A stretch of 64,000 bases of DNA from assembly GCA_018873225.1 (NCBI GenBank), contig JAEILZ010000002.1, forward strand, positions 1,178,001-1,242,000, given 5' to 3'. Below the pieces are notes generated by a model. It made no database searches, was not told the DNA's origin, and was given only the letters and a program-made list of their open reading frames with translations. The position numbers and the translations under genes were made by a program. Shown here in pieces: positions 45,901 to 57,435 of this stretch; the first letter of the stretch is position 1; each line of letters opens with the position of its first letter. Source of the DNA: [Phialemoniopsis] sp. UDSM-2020. Its lineage: Eukaryota; Ascomycota; Sordariomycetes; Thyridiales; Thyridiaceae.

Positions 45901-47287
45901 ACCAAGCCGAGATCGACCGCTTCATTGCCTCACCCAGGTCGGATAGCAGCTCCGCCCGCAAGAACGAGGTCTCTGAGCTCCGTCACCAGCTGTCTACAGC
46001 GCACCAGTCCCTCCACGATCTCAAGAAGGCACTGCGTGATGCAGAACGCAAGGCTGCGTCTACGGAACGCGAGCTGCAGATGCGTCTAGAGGAAGTCGAC
46101 GACGAGCGTATCACCCTCGAGCAAGCCCTCGATGACGCAGAAGCCGACGCAGTCGAGAAGGCCGAGGCCCACAGCCAGGCCCTCGCCCGTCTGCAAAGCA
46201 AAGCGGAAGGATACAAACGCGAGCGCGATCAGTATGCCGCCGAGCTTGCCGCCGCCCAGCAGCATAACCACACCGGGGGCAGCAGCAATGGCAGCAGCGA
46301 TCTGGGCAAGGAGGAACGCCGCATGCTCCGCAAGTCGCAAATCGAGGCCGAGGCGCTAGAACGTAAGGTCCGAGAGCAGCGTGAGGCCCTGGACGACGTG
46401 AAGCGGGCCGAGGAGGTGCTGCGCATGAAGCTCGACCGGGCGCGCAGCGAGCGGGCCATGTACCGCGCCGATGCCGAGAGGCTGGACCGCCAGGTCAAGT
46501 CGCTGCAGGCCGAGCAGGCCGAGGAAGCCGCCGCCCTGGCCGCGGCTGACGTGTCGGAGGAGACGGACGTGGAGACGGGCGGCGTCGACGCGGACGCGCT
46601 GGTGCGCGCGTCGGAGCAGCAGCAGCTCCGGCACAAGAGGGAGCTGCGGGCCATGTGCATGCAGGTCGAGTGGATGCAGGCGCGGTGGGAGCGCGAGCAC
46701 AAGCTGCGTAGCGACGCGGCCTTTGCCAAGCGCTACCTGCTGCTCGAGCTCAGCGTCAAGGATGCATGGTATGTCCTTCTTGTCTATTCCCCTCTTGATT
46801 TCCTTCTTCCAGTAATTCTAACCATCTTCTTCTCAATAGCAACAAAGCCGATCTCGCAGCCCTTAAGAACATCCTGGTGGAGCTCGGCGTCGAGAACTTC
46901 CCGCCCCCGTCGGCGCCGGCATCGCCGTTCCCCAAGCGATCTGCCGCCACCATCATCGGCGCCGGCGCCCGCCGGCCTACCGCGACCGTGTCGTCGCCAG
47001 CGCTCAGGAGGCTCGTCATCGTGCTGCGCTTCGTGGCGCGCGCGCGCGTCGCCGCCGGCAAGTGGGCGGGCCACCAGGCCACGCGGCAGAGGCTGGTCGC
47101 GGCCGCCACGGAGGAGAGGAAGGAGGCGCGCCTACGGCGTCTAGGCGAGGAGTGGCAGGCGAGGAGGAGCGGTAGTGGAGGCGGAGGTGCGACGCCGCCG
47201 CCTCTTGTGCCGCTGGGGCGTGTTTCTTCTGGCGCCGGTGGCGTTGCTGGCACGTCTAAGCGGCGGAGCAACGGCCTGAGGGCGTGA
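42948..47287 (+). CDS. pcpA: Spindle pole body coiled-coil protein (Pcp1/PcpA, pericentrin-like)
   Basis: Two exons, 42948-46768 and 46840-47287 (71-base intron with CTAAC branch site), give 1422 aa. Residues about 180-260 carry the centrosomin motif 1 (CM1) that recruits gamma-tubulin complexes: REQENVIDRIEKENFGLK, LEEALRKAGPGFSEAAL. About 950 residues of continuous coiled coil follow. Near 1225-1300 is the PACT-like anchor: HKRELRAMCMQVEWMQARWERE, FAKRYLLLEL and, across the intron, DACNKADLAAL. CM1 plus PACT identifies Pcp1/PcpA rather than Mto1/ApsB, which lacks PACT. The short tail is Arg-rich. It tethers gamma-tubulin complexes to the spindle pole body. It diverges from RAD54. Confidence 0.9.
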
Positions 47288-48261
47288 TTGGGATATTGTG
47301 TGTCCGTCTTATCTGGAGAAAGCGCTTGGTTATAGCATTGGGCATTTGCATCGGCCTTTCTTCAAAGGGGAGAGTGGTGGTGTGGTGGTCGGGGTGTTTT
47401 CTATCTTTCATTGTCCATAGGGATTCTTCATGTCGCGAGGGTTTATTGCATTGGAAAGTGGTCGAGACACACTACTAATCCGGGCTTGGTGGGCGTTTTT
47501 CATGTCAAAGGGCGTCGGCGGGATATCGAGTACATCATCTGCTTAGCTCTTCTTCTCCCCCCTTTTCTCCCGTCCTGTCTAGGTAGATAAGGGGCATGGG
47601 GCTGTTAACGCCGTTACGACAATATCAGATATTTCAGTTCTTTTGACTCTTTAACTTTGACTGTGGACTGCTCCTTCTTTGCAAGCCCTTCATGCTTACC
47701 GTCTTTCCCTGAAGTGTTCCCGTTAAAGCGTCGTTGGGAGATCCGTGGTCGACATATGACTCTTCCAATGTGAGAGACAAAGTATGGGCTTGGATGGAAT
47801 TCTTGGTATTAGAGGCAACCGAGATGGAGTGACTATCTGCCTACACTTTTTACCCACTCCCAAAACAACAAAAAAGAAGAAGAGTATCCTTTCCGACTCA
47901 GACGCTATGTTCCAGTATACCCAAAAAGAAAAAAAGATCACAAAGTCCAATAGATAGATGCGACGGAGATATGTCATCCGACAACATCCCCTTCCAGTGC
48001 CAGCCAGACCCTACTGCCCAATGTATCAAGAAAAGTGTAGATCCAACGAGAGTCTGTCACCTCTGCACCCGGCAAGATCTCGGTCGAGGTGTATCACCAT
48101 CCCACGCCAAACAAATTTGCCTCCGAATTGCAACGTTTGGACTGTCGCCAAACACGAGAAAATGTTGCATATACAATGTTGATCAAGTCTCCCATAGACT
48201 TACATCCTCTGCCCTCTGCACACAACGACAGAGTAATCGTGGCCACTGGTGAGCCAAGTAT
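47288..48261. other. Convergent intergenic stretch
   Basis: Nearly 1 kb between the 3' ends of the spindle pole body gene and the metacaspase gene. Open frames are short and unconvincing. I see nothing else. Confidence 0.5.
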
Positions 48262-50243
48262 TTACATGACGAAGAGAACATTAGTATCTAGATCCTGGAG
48301 TTAGTAAGTGACCTCAGGTAAAGTTGGTTTGCCGAAAATTCCACAATGTCTTACTCAGTGGATGGGAGCACGACAGCTGGGGCTTTTGGGTGTAGCGCGT
48401 CGCCAGCTCGTCCCGAATACTGTTGAGCAGCTGTACGTAGCTTTGCTGAGGGTTCTTCCGGAGGGCGGTGATGAAAGCCCAAGACATGGCGCCAGTGGCC
48501 TGAGAGGCAATCGTAGCATCGGCCCTGTGAACAAGTACTGTTAGCGGGGATTGCCGTGAAGCTGTGCTTTGCGTCGATCGAGCAGGGGGCAGGGAAGACA
48601 GATGGGCGGGCTATTGATCCAACGTAGCCCACCGCCTTAGATTCAGAGCAGGAGCCGTATTACAGGCTGCGCTCTGATCTAAGGCGAAAAGGTCGAAGGA
48701 TGCAACTAGATACAGAAACTTGGAGATGCAGCAGACTCTGCGCTTGTATGCCATTTTGTACTCCCCCAACACCGAAAGGCCCGCAATCGCAAGCCATCCA
48801 TCAATAACACAGTTTTCCCCAATCTATACATTTTCTTCTTGAGGCCAAAGAAAAGCGAAAGCAGCAAAATGGGAAGATCATGGACAAGTCAGAACAATGA
48901 AAGGGTATACGAACGAGGTTTGGTCGTCTTTACTGCCAGAGAACATGACGACGTCGGCAGGGGAAGTCTTGGTAGCGAGTGCCCGGTTGTGCGCATCTTC
49001 GCCCGTAGTAGCCTTCTTGAAGAAGCCCATGATGTTGTTGGCAACTCCGTTGAGATCGCCCTGGCTGTAGGACGAAATGACGCCAAGAAGTCCTTGTCCA
49101 GCTTCCTTGGCCAGGTTCGGCTCCTTGAGGATACCTTGTGTGGAATAGATGTAGGGAAGATCGAGGGCGGTTCCGGAATGGCACGAGTCAAAGATGGCAG
49201 TCAAACGGACACCAGCATGCAGCGGCTGGACCATGATCCGGTGCATTTCGTCATCTGTGATGTGACCAACTTGGCGGAAGTCGACGGGGTAGATGACCTC
49301 ATCATAACCGTCGGGCTCGTCCCCATCAAGATCTTTGGTTTGCCCACCGTGGCCTAAAGTCCAATTAGAAATCCGATGGGCTTTCAATCATGACTAAACA
49401 GGTAACTCACCGGAGTAGTGGAAAAATAATGAATCGTTTGGCCGGGCGTCCTTGACAAGCCAATGCATGGCTCGGAGTATGTTCTGCTTGGTAGGCTGGC
49501 TCATGGGGTTTTGCTGGTCGTCGGTGAGGATGACCATGTCTTCGCGCTTGTAACCAAAGTGCTCGCACAGGTAGGTCGACATGTTCCGAACATCGTTTAT
49601 GCAACCACGGAGCTGACCTCGTTGGCCAAAGTAGTTGATGCCCACTAGTAGGGCCTTTCTCCTGCCAGTGCATTGTGAGTACTGAAAGGCATAGCCATTG
49701 GGGGCACCGTGGCCGAACTGCTGAGGGTTTGCAGGAGGTGGAGGCGGGCCGGCCCTTCCTTGACCTTGACCATAAGAGCTTGAGTTTGGGCTTGGCGCTG
49801 ATGAGAATACGGCTTAGTATGCAAGTCTTATGCTTGATTCGTAGCGTGGACAAGCTTACCAGGGCGGCCATATTGACCGGGAGACGGTTGGCTGTAGCCG
49901 CCATACTGTTGTTGAGGCGTCGGCTGAAGGTGTTGTTAGTGACTAGATACGAATATGCATGGGTGACAGGCCAAGAGGACGGACCTGGCCGTAGTATGGC
50001 TGCTGGGGCGGCTGCTGATAGCCGTAGCCAGGAGCTCCAGCAGCAGGAGAAGGTCCTTGGGAATAACCGTTGTAGCTTTGCTGCTGGGGACTAGAAAGCG
50101 ATGATTAGCTCTACGCCCGGGACTAACATATGAGTACAGGAAGGGAAAGCGTACGGATAATAACCGCCGCCCTGAGGCGGGTACTGTCCCGGCGGCGGAC
50201 CGCCGTAACCACCGTGATATCCCTGGCCTGGGTAACCAGACAT
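48262..50243 (-). CDS. MCA1: Metacaspase (type I, Mca1/CasA)
   Basis: Seven exons (50243-50155, 50090-49985, 49923-49860, 49797-49411, 49353-48915, 48524-48355, 48287-48262) give 426 aa. The first 110 residues are a Pro/Gln/Tyr/Gly-rich prodomain ([12 protein letters not shown]). The C14 peptidase domain follows: [23 protein letters not shown], catalytic H217 in SGHGGQ and C273 in DSCHSG. The SGHGGQ motif is split by intron 4. The chain ends in the conserved HPLNTNVLFVM, the last nine residues of which need a 26-base final exon. Metacaspases cleave after Arg/Lys and act in stress, protein-aggregate clearance and cell death. Intron 5, at 390 bases, is several times longer than the others and holds a strong hairpin. 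Confidence 0.92.
48633..48686. repeat. 20-bp imperfect inverted repeat (hairpin) inside a metacaspase intron
   Basis: The arms CGCCTTAGAT and ATCTAAGGCG pair over 10 bases. After a one-base bulge, CAGAGC pairs with GCTCTG, and then AGCC with GGCT around an eight-base loop GTATTACA. It lies in the middle of the 390-base intron 5. It may be a structured intron element, a small mobile-element relic or an RNA precursor; the sequence does not decide. Confidence 0.75.
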
Positions 50244-51116
50244 AGCAGTTGGGACGGTGACTATGCTAGGTCGCGTGAAGGGCTTTGGATGTCGTGACCG
50301 GTAGGTGCCGAGATGGCGCTTCCGCAGAAGAGGAGGAGGAGGTTCCGAGCGTTAGAGACTATCGACGTAGGACAGCGACAATGTGGAAATCGAGGAACTC
50401 GGTTTTATAGACCTGAACGGCCGAGTGGCTTCGGGGCTGAGTCGAGATGATGCCTCTTGGAATGCGCGAGGTCGATGTCGGTATATCGAGGACCGGACAC
50501 GGATGTGGCCGATGGTGTAAGCTCGACCCTGCAGCAAGAGAGACGGATGATCAGAAACGGCAGCGAGCCTCCAACGGGGCAGGGCGGTGTGAAGAAGCGA
50601 GCAGAGCAAAAAAGGTGTGTACAAGGGAAAATATCCAGGTACACGGGTCTCCAGACTCTCTGGGCCTGACGCAGGGCAGCAGACCAGCAAGCAGGGGGGG
50701 GAGAGAGAAGAGCGAGTGTCGGTCGAGGTGAGAGAGAGCAGTTGGCGGGGGAAGGATGCCAAGGAATGCCGACTTACGCTTCTGGTGCGAGTGATGATGG
50801 GATGGAGCAGCAAGGCTGGCTAAGGTATGGTATGTTGCAACGTCTCAAAGGTCTCGCCGAGTGGACGGTGTCGTTATTAAGCCGTGATTGAGGGCGGGAA
50901 TGTGGGAGGGGAGAAATGCCGTTTTGTAAAAAAGAAGCTTCTTTTTGGGCTGCTGATGGAGGTCGGGCGGGCAGGTCAGAGAGGGTCGGTCGGTCAATGG
51001 ATGATGGCACGCATGGGGATTCAAGGTCATGGATGGATTGCTAAGACGGATGTGGGCGATCATGGTGGGATTTGCGGGCAGGCGTGTGACGGGCGACGCC
51101 TCTTGTTTTAGTGGTC

Positions 51117-51220
51117 ATATGCTACCTAGTTTACATAGTACTTACTCTAAAGTAGTACCTACTGGCAGCACATTACGGGTACCTTAGTACCTACAGGGAG
51201 GCTAGGTAGGTGACTTTACA
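51117..51220. repeat. Degenerate TACCTA/TAGGTA repeats
   Basis: Short direct and inverted copies of AGTACCTAC, GGTACCTTAG and CTAGGTAGG are packed into about 100 bases. It is a low-copy simple repeat of uncertain origin. Confidence 0.5.
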
Positions 51221-54200
51221 GCACCAGTTGATGCATTTGCCCAAAAAGAAGGCCGCTAAGTAAAGTTAGCTATTTCCCTCTGTGAGCCTGTAGAACCCTG
51301 TCCGCCCTCCTCATTGGCCCGCCACCCGCAGGAGCAAAGACAGGCAAGATTGGAGATCATGTCGATCAGGCAGGAACAACCCGAGCCAAACAATTGAATA
51401 CTTAAGTGGTTTTTTTTGTGTTTCTTTTACTTCTCTCGTCTTCCCCAGCCGGCATTGCAATAAGATCTTCATCGCCAACCTCATCTCTTTCAGCCATACC
51501 TGTCCCTCCCTCCCTTGATGATCTAATGTGGCGCTGGAGTCCTCTCGAGCAAACAAAGTAACATTGCGATGTCATGACACTCGTTAAATGGACCCATCAT
51601 CTAAGCCACACCCACCCAGCTGCACGAGGCGCTCGCAACGCTAGCACCACCTCTCGCGTACTTGACCTACGCAATCTCGGGCAAGACGGGCATTGACTTA
51701 CACTTGAAGAGCCAAAAGAAGCAAAAGGGCCAGAGAAAGACCAAAAGAACACCATACTTAGATCTGCCACACGAGCCCCCAGCCCCGTTAAACCCGTCAA
51801 AGCATGGCCAGACCAGGACGCTAATGTACAACACATGCTTTCGCGCCGCCCGCCGTCGCCTCCACCAAGTCGCACCTACGCTGGGTCCATTCAGCTTCCT
51901 CGACAGACATTGGTTTCCCTGGTTCATCTTAGTCACCTGCTGCGTGGACAATATCCTGCCGTCACCTCGGCTCGCGTCAAATTTCCACACATTTCGAAGA
52001 GGGTTCAGCTGCCATGACCTGAGCTACCAAACACCCTAGTAAAACCCAGCGCCGCTCCCATCATGGCCGCCCTGGCTACTGCATCTCTCCAGCATGGCCA
52101 GCCGCATACACTAGCTTTGACCATATATGCAAGCGAGCCACCATCCCGGCACCTTGTCGCAGGAAAACTTTGATGCTTGGCAATCACCTATTCAGTACTG
52201 CCCTCTCAATGACCAGGTATCTCGAGGATGATCGCAATCCCATTACAAGCCGACGAGAACAACGTTACCTGCTCATTTGTGATGCGGGCTGGCATGTAGG
52301 AAGGCACGCAGCATCGCGACAAAGGTGACCGAGTACGAGATGACGTGCAGCGCCCGCCCGCAGCACCAGCAGACCGAGACAGAGAAAGAACAACAACGGC
52401 AATACAGCCGAAAATGAACTGCGCAGAGCGGAACACGACGGAGATGGTCTCGGCGGTTAGCCCACCGACTCCACTCAGCCAGATCACTCTGTCCTTCCGC
52501 CTCTCACCTCCTAACGTCTGTCGCCAACTGCCCCTTCGGCAATCCAACGGCGGCTTTCCGAGTCTCAGTGTGAGGCTTGGCTATTCGGCGAGACCGTGCA
52601 TGACGAAACCGCTCTCCACATGGGAATGTTCACCGCAAACCACGCATGTTCTAGCAAGCGCAATATCCGCCTTTTTTTGCAAAAGTGACAGCTCAATTCG
52701 TCGGCACTCTTTCCATCTTAGCAGCACTCGACACACCATCACCATCCATCTATGTAAGAGATCAAAGCAGCCACCAAAAAAGCTGTCAATGCGGGACCTC
52801 TTTGAAGAACGGTCCAGACCTTGGACTGCCAGACTGCCAAGCTCAGCTGCTTCAGGTCGTCTTTGATTGCGAAACATGGCTTTCCGCCAGACGTGATCAA
52901 TTCGATCAATGATATGCATCCACGAGAGGGATCTTTATTCTACCGATGCAGCCCTCCATTCCGGGACTAACGCCGGCGAGAGCGACAGCTGAGGCGCATG
53001 CCGGCCCCAGTCAGCCTGGAGCCAATAGGCCAATAGCCAGCGATCTTATTGCCCAGGGTCTGTCATATTCCGGCTCCACCCACCATCCCTAGCTTACCGC
53101 GGGTCCGGCACCGCTAACGTGGTAGAACGTCGGCGAGCCATGCCGGGGCCTCGCGCCGGAGTCTCCCGCCCGCGTAGCCCAACACCTACCTCGTAGGGCG
53201 CACCTCCCGAGAGCTGCATATGTCGTGTCGAAACTGCTAAAGCTGCAGCTCGTCGTCGTCGTCCGCAGTCATCCTCACAGATGGCACCGTCGCACTCGCT
53301 GACAAAGGTGTCACGATCCGCCCTGAGGCCTCGGCAGTCTCCCCGCTTGCGCCACTCACTGTTCGTGACACAACTGCCGTCAACGTCATGCGTGCGACTC
53401 GAAACGTTCACCGACTCTGCGGGTTGCATGAGATTAAGCCTATTCACTCGACACGCCTCCTCCGTGTTGCACTAATCCGGAGCCGTGGTAAGTAAGTTGG
53501 CGATGCCGGACGCACAAGCACCTCGGGTATGAAGTATACCGAGGCCTTGAAGCTGCTCGAGTGAGCTCGCCGTTGGACAATGGTATGTTCTATCGGCTCT
53601 GCCTAGTGACACAAGAGCATCTAACACAACAAAAGTTCATACGGCTTGCAGATCGATCGAACTCAAATTATTCAAGCTAGCTTTCCCTTGTTTGCCCCCG
53701 TCAGCACCATGACGCCTTCTCTCCTCATTTTGTCTCCTTCATACTATGTATCTTAATGGCCATTGGATGTACATTTGAAGTCCTGCACATCCGTCACTGT
53801 AAGTCATTGCCGCAAAGGGCAATCGCAGCCCAATTCCTTCGGTGGCTCGTCGGCCGTGCAAGCCACATCTGCACGGCGCTCGTCTAGCAATCAAGCTACC
53901 GTCCCATCGCCTCGTCAGCCCTCCCCGGATCCTTACCCTGCGTGGCATGGTTGCAGTCAACACCCCCGCGCACCCGGGTTCCTGACACTCGGGACCACCG
54001 TCTTGATGCAGACACACAGGCTGCGGTTCCTTCTGCACGATCTCACAGCTTTAGCCCTTTTGAGCAAATGGGGACGGGCGGCTATGGCCGAAGCCCAACC
54101 TGGAGAAGCGGGCACGCACGCTGGCACGCACCTCGTTGGCAAAGCCTAATGGTGGCCCCGTAGGGCTGACGGGGCGGTGCACGCAGGGTCCCGAGAAGCC

Positions 54201-54519
54201 GGGTGAGCTGGTCCCGAGTGTCTGGTCTGTCCGGGGCAAAGGCTCCACACGTGTTATCGGAGTTGGTGGGTGCTTGTCTGCTGAACTGGTGTTGCGTCTT
54301 GTTGACGATGGGACGAGAGATGGGACGAGAGGGCTTGGAAGCGCTGCTATTTTTGGGCGGTGTGCAGATACAGGTCCTGAAGGCTTGGCTCATCTTTGCC
54401 TCATCTCGAGTCGCGAGGCCTGAGGACTTTAGGGTCCTCTTTCGTGGTGAGTGGTTGGCAAGTCTGGCTGTTGGGATCCGATTACTGTTCGAAAGTTTCG
54501 GGAAGACTCTCGCACGTGT

Positions 54520-55060
54520 GTGAAATGTGATAGATCTGTAGGACTGAATATTGAGAACGTTCCCCGGACAGAGAGGGAATATTGTTACTTCTCCTGCTTT
54601 CAGTCAAGTATTTCACAAGACGCAGTGACTCTGGTAGACTTGAAGGATTCTACAACATTGAGAGCTATCACGATAATCAACCTTTCTTCCGACCAATTTC
54701 TATTTCAGTGTTAGAAAATGTAAAGACTGAGTTTGTTCATCTACGTAAGGACTAGACATATTGAAGCTTGAGGACTTATTTGATAATTTGGCAATCAGTT
54801 AGTTGGGATCTAAAAATTGTTCTTGATAATGTTCACGAGGGCGCAGTCTGTTGTTGCATTGGATATTTTTAAGTATAACCCTTTTTCTCTTTCCAATAAA
54901 TATTTTGACCGAGTTGTTGATTTCAATGATAAATGGAACTCTGTTAAAACATTGTAAAATCAAACATACAATATCATGTTTACTTGTTCCAGTTCAGACA
55001 CATCCATACCTGTGGAATGAAGAAAAGAATTTTATTCCCATGAAATAGATGTCTTTAGCA
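54520..55060. other. AT-rich patch
   Basis: Base composition drops well below its neighbours, with many TA and AA/TT steps and no GC-rich codon bias. The short open frames inside (such as 54851-55048) show no recognisable protein. It may be a decayed mobile element changed by repeat-induced point mutation, or simply an AT-rich spacer. Confidence 0.45.
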
Positions 55061-55212
55061 ACACTACAATCATGCTATGCAAAGGGATTTCTTCTATTCC
55101 CATCCAACAGCCGTCGCCTGGTCCGTACAACGACACGTCCGCTCTCCATAGGCAGCAGCTAACTTCATCCCCCAACTCCTTGCCCCTGGTCAGATCCTCT
55201 CTACCTAAACCT

Positions 55213-57435
55213 TCAAGAACCGCCCATCTCAACATCCCCACCAGACTTGCTACCCACCCCGTCCACGCCGTCAGGTCCGGCACCACCATCATCCCTCCTC
55301 ATCAGCCACGCCATCATACCCCAGACAAGCTGCATCGCCCGCACCCTCTCGGCAGGCTTGAACAGGTCGAACCACTGACTACGCACGACATCCATCCGGC
55401 CCCAACTCCTACTCCCCTCCTTGCCACTGGCCTCGTCGGGCGCACCGTCCAGCACCTCGAGCAGGCGGTCCGGCACGCGCACCCGCAGGACCGAGACGTG
55501 GTGGAACAGCGCGCTGATGACGAATATGTCATCGTAGTCGGCGCCCCGCGCTCGCCCGATGGGCTGGTACCGCGACTTCTTGTCCCAGCTCGCCGACGGC
55601 GGGCGCACCATGCGGTAGTTGTCGTAGATGGCCATGTTGCGCCGCGGTTTCTTGGCCGCCGGGGGCTGCGACGACGATGACGACGACGCCGATAATCTAC
55701 CTCCTGGGAGTGGGCGCACGGCCATCATCGAGCTGGCGCCTCCGCCCGGTGGTGGCGGTCCGCCGCGCGATGATGACGTTGTTGGTGAAGGGCCTGCGCC
55801 CTCGGCCTTGGCAATGCTGTTGCTGCCGACGGCCTCGTCGGTGTTGGGCGGCGCGCCGGCCGACATGGCGTCGATCTCACGGCCGATGGGTCCGCCGCTG
55901 CCGCCGCCCCAGCGCGGCTTGGTAGCCCACCAGGCGCCCTCGCCATAGCGGCGTTCCGTTTTGCCTTCGCGAGCGCGGTGCTGCGCTGTGAGCAGCGCGG
56001 CGATAAGCTCCCTCGCCAGATCGATCGTGGACTCGCGGTCCGGGTTAGTACTCGGGTCAGGGCCCTCGCCGCCGTCCTGCTGCTGAGGGAAGGTGGTAGT
56101 GTGGCGGGCGCTGACTGCAGCGAGGGGTCCTTCAACGATGCCTGAGCGTGCGGCCTCGCGGGTCGTCGGGGTACGGAATACAAAGGTGCAGCCGGATGAG
56201 AAGTACGAGCTGCGTCCCTTGGGAGGTTGAGACGCAGCGACGGGAGTCTCTGGTGAGTGATGAGCGCTGTTGACGTATAGGCGAGGCTCAGTGCGCGGTG
56301 CAGAGACGTTGCAGCCAAAGTCGTAGGCCACGAGTTTGAGGAAGGCAGTGAGGATGTTCAGTCGGTATTCCGGAGGCATCTGGTTGCCAGCACCGGTACG
56401 GAAGAAGCAATTTGCAGGCGTAGACTTGTCATCCTTGGCATCGTCCGATGTGGCAGCCTCACTGTCACCGTCCTGCTGCTCTTTTTCATCACCTGAAGGC
56501 TCCTCTGACGGATTCGGCAAGCGCTCAGGAGCCGAAGTGTCGTCCCAATACGTTGAAAAGACCTCTAGGTTACGAAAAAACTCATAAGAATTGCCTAACC
56601 GGACCTGAGACTGGCCCGGTGGAGGCTGCATTCTGCGGACCGAGCGGAAAGCGGCATCGTTGGCGGTCGATAACTCGTTCTTCCGATCTAGATAGATTTG
56701 CACGCCCGGGGAATTGTTGCCATTGCTGAGAGGCCGGCGGGTCTGTTCATTGACATCCCGAGCTTGTTCATAGGTGAGAGTATCCCATGCCTCGAAATTG
56801 GGCACCGAGGTCATGTCCGGGATGATGTCTGCAAGTGGGGCATCCGAACGGAGGTTGATCCCGAGGGCATTGAGGTGCCTCATGCTCACCTCGGTGGGCC
56901 GGATGATGCTTTGGAGGACGGCGGGCAGCGGCCCGGAGGCCGGAGTGGCACCGCCATCACTGTCAGCTGCGCGGGGTAGGCAGCGGGGGAAATTGATAGG
57001 AGTGGCCGGTGGAACGTCTTTTGGAGGCTCGTTGGGTGCACTCGCATTGGGTATTGGAACTAGGAGGTCAACAATCAGACGATGGTGCGCTTTGACGATG
57101 GTAACCGGGAAAGCAGAATCCCGGCGCAGAGGGGGTGGTGGAGATCTAGAATCTTCGCGGCGATCATACAAGAGCAAGAACAGAATAGAGGAAAAAGCAT
57201 GTTTGGGTTTCAGGTGAGCATGAAGCAAAGCTGGAGCTGGGGCAACATCTACGCCAGATTTGAGTAACACCACTGGTCCAGCCAGCCACACGCCGCCAGC
57301 ACCACAGACAGAACCGGTCCCAGCGACGGCATCAATCCGTCCTAGACGGCTGCGGAGAATTGTGGTGGCCCGAGATGTGAGGAGGTGGCTATGCCAGTGC
57401 TCTGGAAAGAACAAGCGCGCTGTTACCAACGGCAA
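55213..57435 (-). CDS. Conserved-looking fungal protein of unknown function
   Basis: A long uninterrupted frame of 740 aa with normal coding composition. I do not recognise it. Several parts look folded and conserved: VTIVKAHHRLIVDLLVPI, MRHLNALGINLRSDAPLADI, LGNSYEFFRNLEVFSTYWDD and, after a disordered Pro/Ser-rich stretch, KKPRRNMAIYDNYRMVRPPSASW and DDIFVISALFHHVSVLRVRVP. No signal peptide, membrane segment or catalytic motif is evident. A basic patch (KKPRR, near residue 600) could be a nuclear signal. The first 90 residues from the ATG at 57435 are atypical, so the true start may be downstream or after a missed intron. Confidence 0.65.
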   Translation of the reverse strand: MPLVTARLFFPEHWHSHLLTSRATTILRSRLGRIDAVAGTGSVCGAGGVWLAGPVVLLKSGVDVAPAPALLHAHLKPKHAFSSILFLLLYDRREDSRSPPPPLRRDSAFPVTIVKAHHRLIVDLLVPIPNASAPNEPPKDVPPATPINFPRCLPRAADSDGGATPASGPLPAVLQSIIRPTEVSMRHLNALGINLRSDAPLADIIPDMTSVPNFEAWDTLTYEQARDVNEQTRRPLSNGNNSPGVQIYLDRKNELSTANDAAFRSVRRMQPPPGQSQVRLGNSYEFFRNLEVFSTYWDDTSAPERLPNPSEEPSGDEKEQQDGDSEAATSDDAKDDKSTPANCFFRTGAGNQMPPEYRLNILTAFLKLVAYDFGCNVSAPRTEPRLYVNSAHHSPETPVAASQPPKGRSSYFSSGCTFVFRTPTTREAARSGIVEGPLAAVSARHTTTFPQQQDGGEGPDPSTNPDRESTIDLARELIAALLTAQHRAREGKTERRYGEGAWWATKPRWGGGSGGPIGREIDAMSAGAPPNTDEAVGSNSIAKAEGAGPSPTTSSSRGGPPPPGGGASSMMAVRPLPGGRLSASSSSSSQPPAAKKPRRNMAIYDNYRMVRPPSASWDKKSRYQPIGRARGADYDDIFVISALFHHVSVLRVRVPDRLLEVLDGAPDEASGKEGSRSWGRMDVVRSQWFDLFKPAERVRAMQLVWGMMAWLMRRDDGGAGPDGVDGVGSKSGGDVEMGGS

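Larger units (their letters stand above)
50244..55212. other. 5-kb gene-poor region
   Basis: Lies upstream of the metacaspase and downstream of the unrecognised gene at 55213. I checked the longer open frames (for example 51662-52039, 52345-52866, 53763-54149) and none has plausible protein character or a family. 51110-51230 has repeated TAGTACCTA/AGGTA units. 54520-55060 is clearly AT-rich. The rest looks like ordinary intergenic DNA or noncoding transcript sequence. Confidence 0.5.

Noticed and set aside
52345..52866. 173-residue open frame in the gene-poor region
   Set aside because: Low-complexity, Ser/Arg/Pro-heavy composition typical of a shadow frame, with no start context or family likeness.
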